Assembly (NCBI GenBank): GCA_049514575.1
Contig: JBEKUX010000001.1
Location: 62,001-126,000, forward strand
Length of the DNA: 64,000 nucleotides
DNA from: BOG-1184 sp049514575
Lineage (GTDB): Bacteria; Fibrobacterota; Chitinivibrionia; Chitinivibrionales; Chitinispirillaceae
Reading direction: 5' to 3'
Of the stretch, positions 8,005 through 16,841 are shown piece after piece. The notes beneath the pieces were generated by a model. It was not told the origin of the DNA, did not search any database, and was given only the letters and a program-made list of their open reading frames with translations. Positions within the stretch are counted from its first letter, which is position 1. Every line of letters starts with the position of its first letter. The position numbers were made by a program, and so were the translations under genes.

Positions 8005-9741
8005 ATGAATAAGAAAGAAAAACGCAGGGCAGTATATGTAGCCTTACTGTTGGCGGTTGTTACACTGATTGCTTATAGCGGCGTTCTCAGGAACGACTTC
8101 GTTTCTTACGATGACGATAAATATGTGACGGAGAACACCCACGTTCGGCAGGGATTGTCGTGGAACAATGTCAGGTGGGCATTCACCACCATCTATGCAT
8201 GCAACTGGCACCCCCTGACCTGGCTCTCCCACATGCTGGATGTCCTGCTGTTCGGGCTGAATCCTGCTGGACATCATTTCATTAACCTGTTGTTCCATAT
8301 CCTTGCCACCCTGCTCCTGTTCGGCTTCCTGTGCTATGCGACAAGCAGCCTATGGCCCGGTGCGCTCGTTGCGGCGCTGTTCGCGCTGCATCCGGTGCAT
8401 GTGGAGTCCGTGGCGTGGGTAGCTGAACGGAAAGATGTTCTGAGCACGGTGTTCTGGTTCGCGACCCTGTGTGCATACGCGTATTATGGCAGACGTCCCG
8501 GTGTCGGCAGATATGCGATGGTTTTAATCCTGTTTGCGCTTGGATTAATGTCCAAGCCGATGTTGGTGACGCTTCCGTTTATATTGCTGCTGCTCGACTA
8601 CTGGCCGCTGGAACGATTCGTAACGAACGGACATTCCTTCGGGCGGCTCGCGGCGGAGAAACTGCCGTTGCTTATAATGACGGTAGCTTCGGCGATAATC
8701 ACCGTCATTGCCCAGCAAGAAGCCATAGGACGCTTGAGCAGGATAGACCTCGGCACAAGGCTGTCGAACGCAGCGATATCGTATTGCATCTATATCAGGC
8801 AGGCATTCTGGCCCCAAGGCCTGGCGGTGTTTTACCCCCATCCGACACAACCGTTTCCCATGGCGGCCACGGTCGGAACTGTGCTGCTCATGGTTGCTAC
8901 AGCGGCTTTCCTTCGGGCCGGAATGCAGAAAAAATATCTGACCACGGGGTGGCTATGGTATCTGATAACGCTGGTACCGGTCATTGGTATCGTTCAGGTC
9001 GGTGACCAGGCCCATGCAGACCGCTATACCTATGTGCCGTTTATCGGAATTTTCATAATGATCTCCTGGGGAGTAACAACAATTGCGGACAGGCTGCACA
9101 ACAGTAAAAAGTTTTTTGTGAAAATAGCGGCGGCAGCTTTATTTCTTGCAATGATAGGCACGACATGGAAACAAGTCGGATACTGGAAAAACGGCGTAAC
9201 ACTTTTTTCCCATGCCGTTGCTGTTACAAAGAGAAATTATGTCGCCTATGATAAAATCGGTTTTTTAATGGACCAAAGTGGTTGTACGGACGAGGCTATG
9301 GCCAATTACCGCAGGGCGTTGGCTATAAATCCGAACGATGGTGAAGCTCACAACAACCTTGGCATCCTTTTGGCGCGATTTGGACGGTCAGATGAGGCGA
9401 TGGCGCATTTTCAAATGGTATTGCAATTAAATCCGAACGATGGTGAAGCCCACAACAACCTCGGCCTCCTGTTGGTGAAATTGGGACGAATTGACGAGGC
9501 CATTGCCCATTACCGTAAGTCACTGGAAGTAAACCCCGATAAAATCGGCACCCTTCCAAATCTTGCCTTTGCGCTTGTGCAGAAAGGGCAACTGACCGAT
9601 GCAATTCCGCTTCTCCAGAGGGCGCTTGCTTTGGCAAAGTCCGATGGCGATGAGGCGCAGGCAAAGACGATGACGGAAATTCTTGAGAAACTCTTTGAAG
9701 CGAGCCATTCTTCACCGCGCGCTATGGAAAAGTTGTATTAA
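8005..9741 (+). CDS. TMTC-like multi-pass membrane protein with C-terminal TPR repeats
   Basis: 578 residues. The first 400 or so form about ten transmembrane helices with the conserved loop motifs of the TMTC/PMT-like family: FVSYDDDKYVTEN, NWHPLTWLSHMLD, HHFINLLFHIL, LFALHPVHVESVAWVAERKD. Residues about 420-530 are three tetratricopeptide repeats with the recurrent NPNDGEAHNNLG pattern, two of them nearly identical. Eukaryotic relatives are O-mannosyltransferases; for bacterial members the activity is unproven. A paralogue lies at 45360-47156. The ATG has no strong ribosome site. It sits between an IS remnant and a dispersed repeat, in line with an accessory gene. Confidence 0.75.
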   Translation: MNKKEKRRAVYVALLLAVVTLIAYSGVLRNDFVSYDDDKYVTENTHVRQGLSWNNVRWAFTTIYACNWHPLTWLSHMLDVLLFGLNPAGHHFINLLFHILATLLLFGFLCYATSSLWPGALVAALFALHPVHVESVAWVAERKDVLSTVFWFATLCAYAYYGRRPGVGRYAMVLILFALGLMSKPMLVTLPFILLLLDYWPLERFVTNGHSFGRLAAEKLPLLIMTVASAIITVIAQQEAIGRLSRIDLGTRLSNAAISYCIYIRQAFWPQGLAVFYPHPTQPFPMAATVGTVLLMVATAAFLRAGMQKKYLTTGWLWYLITLVPVIGIVQVGDQAHADRYTYVPFIGIFIMISWGVTTIADRLHNSKKFFVKIAAAALFLAMIGTTWKQVGYWKNGVTLFSHAVAVTKRNYVAYDKIGFLMDQSGCTDEAMANYRRALAINPNDGEAHNNLGILLARFGRSDEAMAHFQMVLQLNPNDGEAHNNLGLLLVKLGRIDEAIAHYRKSLEVNPDKIGTLPNLAFALVQKGQLTDAIPLLQRALALAKSDGDEAQAKTMTEILEKLFEASHSSPRAMEKLY

Positions 9742-9756
9742 TCGACAAAACTCGTA

Positions 9757-9779
9757 CGAGTCACGCAAATCTCACGCGG
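9757..9779. repeat. 23-bp dispersed repeat, copy 2
   Basis: Identical to 1162-1184. It lies 31 bases before recC and overlaps the 12-bp palindrome ACTCGTACGAGT (9750-9761), so here it could include promoter or operator sequence of the recCBD operon. Confidence 0.6.
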
Positions 9780-9810
9780 TGTTTGACCGATCCCCATTGC
9801 AAAAGCTATA

Positions 9811-12800
9811 ATGAACAGTGCTATGCCCCTTTTCGTTTTCTTTTCCAACAGCCTTGATGCGCTCGCCGAGCAGTTTGCGCAGAAGCTGGCTGCCGGCTGG
9901 AAAGACCCGTTTGAACCGCCGGTGGTTATTGTGCCGTCACTGCAGGCGGCACACTGGCTGAAAGAGCGGCTCGTGAAAAAGCAGGGGGTAGACGGTGTAT
10001 GGACGCACACCTTCCTCGACCGGTTTAACCAGGAGCAGATCCGCGTTTATCAAGAACAATCCGGCGGTCACGGGCGCAGGAGCATCACCTCGGCTGAGCG
10101 GTTGCAGCTCTCGCTGCTGCGGCTGTTGCAGGACACTCCGCCTGAACGGTATCCGTGGCTGTACGGTCCGCCCGGCGATCGGTCCGCGCAGCCGGTCCCT
10201 GAACGGTTGCTGCAGCTCTCTTCCGGCCTTGCCAGGCTTTTCCTGGAATATTTTTCCTCGCGCACCGGTTTGGCCGACGCCTGGGGAGCAGGTAAAATTT
10301 ATTTCTCCCTTGGTAAGGGCCATGCGGAACAGGAGGACGAAAAATTCCAGAGAGAGCTCTATAATAAATTGCTTGATAATGAAGAAGTCTGGACCATTGC
10401 GCATGAGCTGCTCCAATGGCGCAGCCGCCCACCGCAGGCCGCGGCAGACAGCGGAAACGGCCCTGTGCATCTCTTCAACGTATCCGGTATGGGAATGGTG
10501 TATCATGAAATTCTTGCCGCGGAGGCGCTGCGGCGCGAACTGTACGCGTATGTCCTCAATCCATGTGCAGCCTTCTGGGAGGATGTGCAAACCATACGCG
10601 ACCAGCGCCGGGAGCGCCGGTACTCTTTGAAAAAACTGAAAGCGTACCGGGCCGAAAGCGATCCGGACGAGAACCCGCTCCTCAGGTCGTGGGGCGATTT
10701 CGGCAGGCGTGTCGTCAAGATGTGGAGCGAGCGCGCCGCAGACTACGCGAACACCGAATACCTGGAAAAGCCGGCAATAGCCGAAGGGGAAAAAGGCAGC
10801 ATCCTCCAGAAGGTTCAGCAGGCCGTGCTGTTCCGCATGCCCGGAGCGGCGGCGGGGCAGCAGCCGGACGGGTCGCTTGAAGTGATTGCCTGCAAGGGGA
10901 AGCTCAGGCAGTTCGAGGTGCTGCGCGACTGGATCGTTGACCTGATCCGTAAAGAGCGTACCGCGTCCGGAACGCTGCTCCTCGACGACATAGGCGTCTA
11001 CCTCCCGGATGCGGCGTCCTGTGCCGTTGAGATTTCGCTGGTATTCGGCGCCTGCCCGCCGCACCACCCGCTGCATATTCCCTGGGCATTTGAGGGCAAA
11101 CGCTCGGCAATGAGCCTGTACGCCAATGCGGTGCGGGCCTATCTTGCCCTCATGGACGGTCCCTTTACCCGTCCGCAGTTTCTCGCTTTCGTATCGAACC
11201 CGCTCGTTATGGAAAAAATCAGCGCCACAACAGCCGACATAGAGATCTGGACCCGATGGGTACGAACGCTCAACATTTTTCGCGGGTTCGACAGGGAGCA
11301 CCGCAGAGAAATAGACGAATGCGATAACGTTTCCCATACGTGGCAGCAGGGGATCGACCGCCTGCTGTTTGGGCGCATCGCGGCCGGCGTCGTCAGCGTA
11401 GGAGATGCCGTCTACCTCCCGTATCGCGATATTGACACCGGCGACGAGGCGTGCCTGAGCGGTTTTATCTCGGCAGTACAGGGACTGTGGAACGACCGCA
11501 CGTCGCTGCGCGGAGCGCTGGGCCAGGCGGAGGGATGGAAAATGGCCGCACGTATCCTCGTTGAAAATCTTGCGCAATGGCTTGACCCGGACGACGGCGC
11601 GGAAAGCACGGTGCGGCGTGATTTTCTGGGGGGGCTTGCGGCCGCAGCAGACCTGACTGAAACGCCCGATGTCAACGACACCGCGGCCGCGGCGCAGCTG
11701 TTCCTCGGCTGGGCGGCGTCGCTCCTGCCCGAAGAGACCTGCGGCCGCGCCGGCCCGGGCGGGGTGCTGCTCTTCAGAACCATTAAAACCGGCAACGTGT
11801 TCCCCTGCAGGATAATGGCACTTGTCAATTTCGGGGCCGTCGATTTTCCCGGCGAGAACGCGCCCAGGCCGCTGGATTTGCGGCCCCTGCGGCCACAGAG
11901 CGACGACATTGGCCCGCTGGAGCACAACCGCCATGCCTTTCTTGAGGCGGTCGTGTCGGCCCGCGACCGTCTGGCGATATTTTATCCGTCAATCGATACG
12001 GCAAGCGGAGAGGAAACGGCGCCGTCGTCAACGGTACTCGAACTTCTCTCGGCGGCAGGGCTCGATCTGAAGCGGTTTCGTACAGAAACCCCGCTGTGCG
12101 CCGAAGAGGGAATAAGGGGCAACGCGCAGGGGGCCGTTCCCAATCCGTTTCCGGTCATGGACAGCCTTGCCCGTTCGCTCGCCGGCGTGACGTTACAAAG
12201 TTCCGGCAGATCAGCTGCTGCGGAAGAAGCCGCGAAGAACCGCAGCACTCAGCCAGGACCCTCTGGTACACAGCGCCGCATAACCCTGACGGCGCTGAAG
12301 CGCTGGCTGGAAGACCCGTTTACACACCGTATCGAACATACGATCGGCAGAGAGGATTCTGACGAAACCATGGAAGCGCTCAGCGACGAAGAGCCCTTTG
12401 CAACCGGGTTCCTCGATTGCCTGGCAATCGTGCGCGAAATATGGGGGCACGCGCTGGACGATTGTGCGGCGTGGGCCGCACCGACTGATGACAAAGAGGA
12501 AGATATCTGGGGTAGGTATTTCGATTCCGCTTATCGGAAGCGGCAGTTAGAATGCTCCACGCCAGAAGGGTTTCTGGGCGCCATTGACCGTGCGCGGCTG
12601 TTCAAGGAGGTCATGGCATACCTGCGGGCTTTACACAAGCAGATACCCGAAAACGCTTCTGCGGCGCTGCTCCGGATCAGAAGCGCTCGCGCGGCCGGCG
12701 CGCCTGAGCGCGACGGGATCGTTTTCGACAACGTCCCTGAAGCCGGGCAGTCGGTGGTCCTCGAGGGTGCGCCGCAGACCGTTTTCCGTGAGGGCAACGC

Positions 12801-13326
12801 TGACGACCCTGGGAAAATTTTCCATTTTTTTGTGCCGGCCTATCCCCGGCTCAACCCTGACAGGAGGGCCAGATACGCTCTGCTTCCCTGGCTTGCGACC
12901 CAGGCCGAAGCAGTGGCTTCGAAACGGGACAGCACGTGTATCATTCATCTGATCGACGCCGAAAAACAGGAAACGGTCACTATTGACATAAAGAGCCTTG
13001 CCGCGCAGGAGTACTTTGAAGACGTGCTGAATGAGTATTTCGGCGGCGCGGCAATCGGTCATCTGCCGCTGCAGGCGGTGGAAAGTTTGATGCACGGCCG
13101 GCAGAGGCGGATAGAAACAATCGACGCGGGTAGTATAACGCACTGGCTCGAAACCGATGCTGAAAATTCGCACGCGCGATATGCGTACCATTCGGAATTT
13201 GTCGATCTGCTGCAGCCGCCGGTGTTGCGCAGTGCCGGTGAAGTTGTGGTAAAGCGATACGGGCCGCTTATCCGTGCCTGCTATCCGGAAGGCGGAAAAG
13301 AGGAGGAAGCGTGTTCGAACGCATAG
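9811..13326 (+). CDS. recC: Exodeoxyribonuclease V gamma subunit RecC
   Basis: RecC is the non-catalytic scaffold of the RecBCD helicase-nuclease that processes double-strand ends and scans for Chi. The 1171-residue length fits the family (about 1120 in E. coli). N-terminal segments FFSNSLDALAEQFAQKL and VIVPSLQAAHWLKERL, then TFLDRF, are RecC-like, and the first part keeps the inactive helicase fold (GDRSAQ, DDIGVYLPD). The ATG at 9811 has no good ribosome site; an in-frame ATG at 9823 (MPLFVFF) is an equally plausible start. Its last 16 bases overlap recB, so translation is coupled. It is the first gene of a complete recC-recB-recD unit. Confidence 0.92.
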   Translation: MNSAMPLFVFFSNSLDALAEQFAQKLAAGWKDPFEPPVVIVPSLQAAHWLKERLVKKQGVDGVWTHTFLDRFNQEQIRVYQEQSGGHGRRSITSAERLQLSLLRLLQDTPPERYPWLYGPPGDRSAQPVPERLLQLSSGLARLFLEYFSSRTGLADAWGAGKIYFSLGKGHAEQEDEKFQRELYNKLLDNEEVWTIAHELLQWRSRPPQAAADSGNGPVHLFNVSGMGMVYHEILAAEALRRELYAYVLNPCAAFWEDVQTIRDQRRERRYSLKKLKAYRAESDPDENPLLRSWGDFGRRVVKMWSERAADYANTEYLEKPAIAEGEKGSILQKVQQAVLFRMPGAAAGQQPDGSLEVIACKGKLRQFEVLRDWIVDLIRKERTASGTLLLDDIGVYLPDAASCAVEISLVFGACPPHHPLHIPWAFEGKRSAMSLYANAVRAYLALMDGPFTRPQFLAFVSNPLVMEKISATTADIEIWTRWVRTLNIFRGFDREHRREIDECDNVSHTWQQGIDRLLFGRIAAGVVSVGDAVYLPYRDIDTGDEACLSGFISAVQGLWNDRTSLRGALGQAEGWKMAARILVENLAQWLDPDDGAESTVRRDFLGGLAAAADLTETPDVNDTAAAAQLFLGWAASLLPEETCGRAGPGGVLLFRTIKTGNVFPCRIMALVNFGAVDFPGENAPRPLDLRPLRPQSDDIGPLEHNRHAFLEAVVSARDRLAIFYPSIDTASGEETAPSSTVLELLSAAGLDLKRFRTETPLCAEEGIRGNAQGAVPNPFPVMDSLARSLAGVTLQSSGRSAAAEEAAKNRSTQPGPSGTQRRITLTALKRWLEDPFTHRIEHTIGREDSDETMEALSDEEPFATGFLDCLAIVREIWGHALDDCAAWAAPTDDKEEDIWGRYFDSAYRKRQLECSTPEGFLGAIDRARLFKEVMAYLRALHKQIPENASAALLRIRSARAAGAPERDGIVFDNVPEAGQSVVLEGAPQTVFREGNADDPGKIFHFFVPAYPRLNPDRRARYALLPWLATQAEAVASKRDSTCIIHLIDAEKQETVTIDIKSLAAQEYFEDVLNEYFGGAAIGHLPLQAVESLMHGRQRRIETIDAGSITHWLETDAENSHARYAYHSEFVDLLQPPVLRSAGEVVVKRYGPLIRACYPEGGKEEEACSNA

Positions 13327-16300
13327 ATCTTGACCGGCACGGACTTATCGAGGCGTCGGCAGGAACCGGAAAGACCTATACGATCGAGCGCCTTGTGCTG
13401 CGCCTGCTGGCCGAAAAGGATCTGCCGCTTGAGAACATCCTTTTGGTCACGTTCACCGAGGCCGGGGCCATGGAGCTACGCGCCCGCATCCGAAGTCTGC
13501 TCGAACAGGCGTGCGCGGGCAACGCAATTGAAAACTACGCCATTCCTGAGAAAACCGTGGGCCGCCTGCGCGGCGAGCTGCTCGCGTTCGACAGAGCCGC
13601 CATATTCACCATCCATGGGTTCTGCAACCGGGCGCTTTCACGGTGGCCTGTTGAAACCGGTCTTGCACGGGGCAACGAAATCGTGGATGAGCGCTCTCTT
13701 GCCGATACGCTCATTGCCGAGGAGATGCGCTCAACGTGGGAACAGTGGAACAGCGTTCTGCACGGGGACCTGACCAGCGCGATCGAACACACGGGGCTGG
13801 AAGAGTTCCGTCAACAGGTGTGCGCGGTCGCTGGAAGGTATGTGCCTGGGCTGGTGGAGCTGTGGCCTCAGGCAAGCGACAGCCTTACGTCGTTTGTGGC
13901 GTCCGGAAAGGATTTTCAGACGCGTCTCGAAATCGCCGTAACAGGGCTGCGCACAGCGGCCGCAGACCTGCTTGACGAATACAGGAGCGTCAAGTCCCAG
14001 CTGAAACCGGGCGGGACCAAGGACCGGAAGTTCGAGGACATAACGGCCCGGCTGGAAGCGTTTGCCGGAGGCGCGGCTGCTGTCGATGCGTCGGTTGCGG
14101 ACAAGGAAGCGGGAAAAGACACTGCGCAGAAGTGGTTCGGTTTCACCGCCATCGACATGGGTCTGCCCCTGGTCAAAGAATTTTACAAACGCTGGACGCT
14201 GTTCATTGAAAAGAAGGCGCGTTTGGCAGACGAAAACAGGGCCAGGGAAAAAGGCTTTGTCACTTCGCTTGCCGTCAGCCTGAGGCGCCGCCTCGACAGC
14301 TACCGCATCAGTAAAGGGATGGTCAGTTACGGCGACATGATCCGCGCCGTGGAGCGCGCCCTTGCGCAGGAAAATTCCGCGCTCCTCTGCCGGCTGCGCG
14401 GCCAGTACCGGTACGGCATTATCGACGAGTTTCAGGACACCAATGCGCTCCAGTGGAACATTTTCCGCCGCGTTTTCATGGACAGTGACGATGGCAGGCT
14501 CTTTGTGGTGGGCGATCCCAAACAGTCCATTTTCCGGGTGCAGGACGCGGACGTGTACACCTACCTCGAGGCCAGGAGTTACTATGAAGAGCAGTGCAGG
14601 CAGGGCAGGGCAAAAATATACACGCTCGAGGTCAACCACCGCTCCTCAGACGGGCTTGTGGCGGCATGCAACACACTGTTTTCGCATGGCGACTGGTTCA
14701 AAGTGTCGGGCATTGAATTTACAAAGGCGATACAGGAAAAAAAGGACATCGAAGGGGCCGCAGGCAGGCTGAAACCGGAAGGTCCGGTCATCGTGCGGCC
14801 GTTATTCAACCTGCCGGATATTATCACGGGAAGATACGGCACCCCGCTTGTGTCATCACAGCGGCTGTCGTATGCGCGGTATATTACCGGTAAAATAATG
14901 GAATGGCACGAAGAGGGCATTGACTACCACTCAATGGCAGTGCTGTATGAAACCCGGACCTATGCACGGCCGCTCCTGCCGCTCCTGCGCGAAGCAGGTG
15001 TTCCCTATACGCAATTTAAGGAGACCGGGCTTTTTTCGTCCGACGAAGCGCTCACCTGGATCTGTCTTCTTGACTATTGTGCTGAAGGGTCGCTGCAGAA
15101 CCTTAAAAAGCTGCTCCTCTCGGACTTTTTCGGCCAGGAGCCAGGCGGGCTGACAGAAGGCAGAGTGGTACAGCAGTACGAAACTATTGCGGAAGTCTGG
15201 CAGGAACTTGCCCAAACAGGAAAATGGCCGCAACTGGTACGCGCCGTGTGCGCGGAAACGGCGCTTTTTTCCCGGGCGCTCGGCCGCGTCGACGGAAAGC
15301 GGGTCGTTGCGGCGTACCGGCAGCTCGGCGAATGGGTGGCGGCCCGGCTCATTGCCGATCACCGCTCGCCCAGCGAAACAGCGCGTCTCCTACGCGCATT
15401 CAGGTCCGGAGCGCGGCCGCCGGCAGAGGATGAAGACCGTTTCCGCCGCGAAACCGAGGAGGACGCGGTACATGCCGCGACCGTCCATTCGAGCAAAGGC
15501 CTGCAGTTCGATATCGTGTTTTTACTGGGCGGCGGCAGCCGGCCGCTGTCCCCCGGGATTCCATTTGTGGTCCGCGCAGAAGGAAATCGCAGGCGGGAGA
15601 AGATCCTTGTCTCTCTTGATCCGGCGCACAAACCGCTTATGGCCGAAGAGGACGAGTGCGAACGGCGGCGCCTCCTGTACGTGGGTCTTACGCGGGCCAA
15701 ATACAAGATGGTGCTGCCTCAATGGAAGCAGCCAAGGATTGATAAAACATCATTGTACGACCAAAACCTCGACGCTGCCCGTACGGCGCATCCGGACCTT
15801 TTTACGATAGATCTTACGGCTGTTGCCCCTGGCGAAAATCCTTCGGCGGCGGCGTATACGTACCGGCGGCCGAGGGCGGACGCTTTTACCATGGCGGACG
15901 CCAATGCCCTGGCCGGGGCCGAACAGGAGATTATCAGGGAGGCGTCACCGCTCCGCATTTCCGGCCTTCGGCGGCGGCTCCACTCCTATTCGTCGCTCGT
16001 CCACGAAGAGCGCGGCAGCGATCATCAGTGGCAGGACGAGACGCACGAAATTGTCCGGGACGTTTCCGGAACCCTGCCGGAACAGCTCAAGCTGACCCCC
16101 TCAGGGGTGCTGCACGTCTGGCAGCAAGGAGCGGCTGTGGCTGCTCATGAGGGCCGGCCTACGCCCGCGGGAAGGGAAACCGGGTCGGCGCTCCATGAGA
16201 TACTGGAAACCCTCGATTTCCCCTCTGTAAAAAACGGCGTCGAAAAACTAACGAGAATCGTGGAGGACCGTTTGGGCGCGTACGGCCTGCTTGACAGGTC

Positions 16301-16841
16301 GCCGGACAAGCGCGTGGTCACCTGCAGTCAGGTCGTTGATTTGTTACTGGCCGCGCTTGCATTGCCGGTCCCCCTTTGCAACGGCGCATCGCTGAAACTT
16401 TCGGAACTTTCGAAAAAAGACCGTCTTGCGGAATCGTTTTTTTCCGCAGCCGTTGACCGGAAAAAGGGTTCGCTTGCCACGGAAAACGGCGTCGACCGCG
16501 TGATCGGTTTTATCGACCTGGTCTTCAGAAAGGGAAAAGAGGTCTACCTTCTTGACTGGAAATCGGATTCGCTCGATTCATACGACAAAGGGACAATTCT
16601 CGATGCAATGCACCGGAGCGGATACACGATCCAGGCCGCGCTTTATGCTGCGGCATACGACCGCTGGCTCACCGCCCGGTTCAAGGCCGCAGGCTTCGAA
16701 CTGAAGGGCGTCTGCTATTTCTTTTTGAGGGGCCCCGCATCGGTAACCATTCCGGTGAACGACCAAACCCTGGCCGCGTGGAACCGGGCGCTCGAAGAGT
16801 GTTTCAAAGCCGCCGGCCCGGCGGCAAGGAGCGGAGCATGA
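13311..16841 (+). CDS. recB: Exodeoxyribonuclease V beta subunit RecB
   Basis: RecB is the 3'-5' helicase and sole nuclease of RecBCD. The 1176-residue product begins at GTG 13311, preceded by GGAGGAAG and inside the end of recC. Walker A is ASAGTGKT at residues 15-22, followed by VTFTEAGAMELRARI; helicase motifs IIDEFQDTNALQW, VGDPKQSIFRVQ, LEVNHRSS, ATVHSSKGLQFDIVF and YVGLTRAKY follow in order. The C-terminal RecB nuclease domain keeps a His in GSALHEILETLDF, Asp1069 (GFIDLVF) and the Asp1082-Trp-Lys1084 pair. All catalytic residues are therefore present. It overlaps recD by 4 bases (ATGA). Confidence 0.97.
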   Translation: MFERIDLDRHGLIEASAGTGKTYTIERLVLRLLAEKDLPLENILLVTFTEAGAMELRARIRSLLEQACAGNAIENYAIPEKTVGRLRGELLAFDRAAIFTIHGFCNRALSRWPVETGLARGNEIVDERSLADTLIAEEMRSTWEQWNSVLHGDLTSAIEHTGLEEFRQQVCAVAGRYVPGLVELWPQASDSLTSFVASGKDFQTRLEIAVTGLRTAAADLLDEYRSVKSQLKPGGTKDRKFEDITARLEAFAGGAAAVDASVADKEAGKDTAQKWFGFTAIDMGLPLVKEFYKRWTLFIEKKARLADENRAREKGFVTSLAVSLRRRLDSYRISKGMVSYGDMIRAVERALAQENSALLCRLRGQYRYGIIDEFQDTNALQWNIFRRVFMDSDDGRLFVVGDPKQSIFRVQDADVYTYLEARSYYEEQCRQGRAKIYTLEVNHRSSDGLVAACNTLFSHGDWFKVSGIEFTKAIQEKKDIEGAAGRLKPEGPVIVRPLFNLPDIITGRYGTPLVSSQRLSYARYITGKIMEWHEEGIDYHSMAVLYETRTYARPLLPLLREAGVPYTQFKETGLFSSDEALTWICLLDYCAEGSLQNLKKLLLSDFFGQEPGGLTEGRVVQQYETIAEVWQELAQTGKWPQLVRAVCAETALFSRALGRVDGKRVVAAYRQLGEWVAARLIADHRSPSETARLLRAFRSGARPPAEDEDRFRRETEEDAVHAATVHSSKGLQFDIVFLLGGGSRPLSPGIPFVVRAEGNRRREKILVSLDPAHKPLMAEEDECERRRLLYVGLTRAKYKMVLPQWKQPRIDKTSLYDQNLDAARTAHPDLFTIDLTAVAPGENPSAAAYTYRRPRADAFTMADANALAGAEQEIIREASPLRISGLRRRLHSYSSLVHEERGSDHQWQDETHEIVRDVSGTLPEQLKLTPSGVLHVWQQGAAVAAHEGRPTPAGRETGSALHEILETLDFPSVKNGVEKLTRIVEDRLGAYGLLDRSPDKRVVTCSQVVDLLLAALALPVPLCNGASLKLSELSKKDRLAESFFSAAVDRKKGSLATENGVDRVIGFIDLVFRKGKEVYLLDWKSDSLDSYDKGTILDAMHRSGYTIQAALYAAAYDRWLTARFKAAGFELKGVCYFFLRGPASVTIPVNDQTLAAWNRALEECFKAAGPAARSGA

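Noticed and set aside
9937..11934. 665-codon minus-strand frame inside recC
   Set aside because: Antisense open frame caused by GC-rich codon usage of recC; no start signal and no family resemblance.
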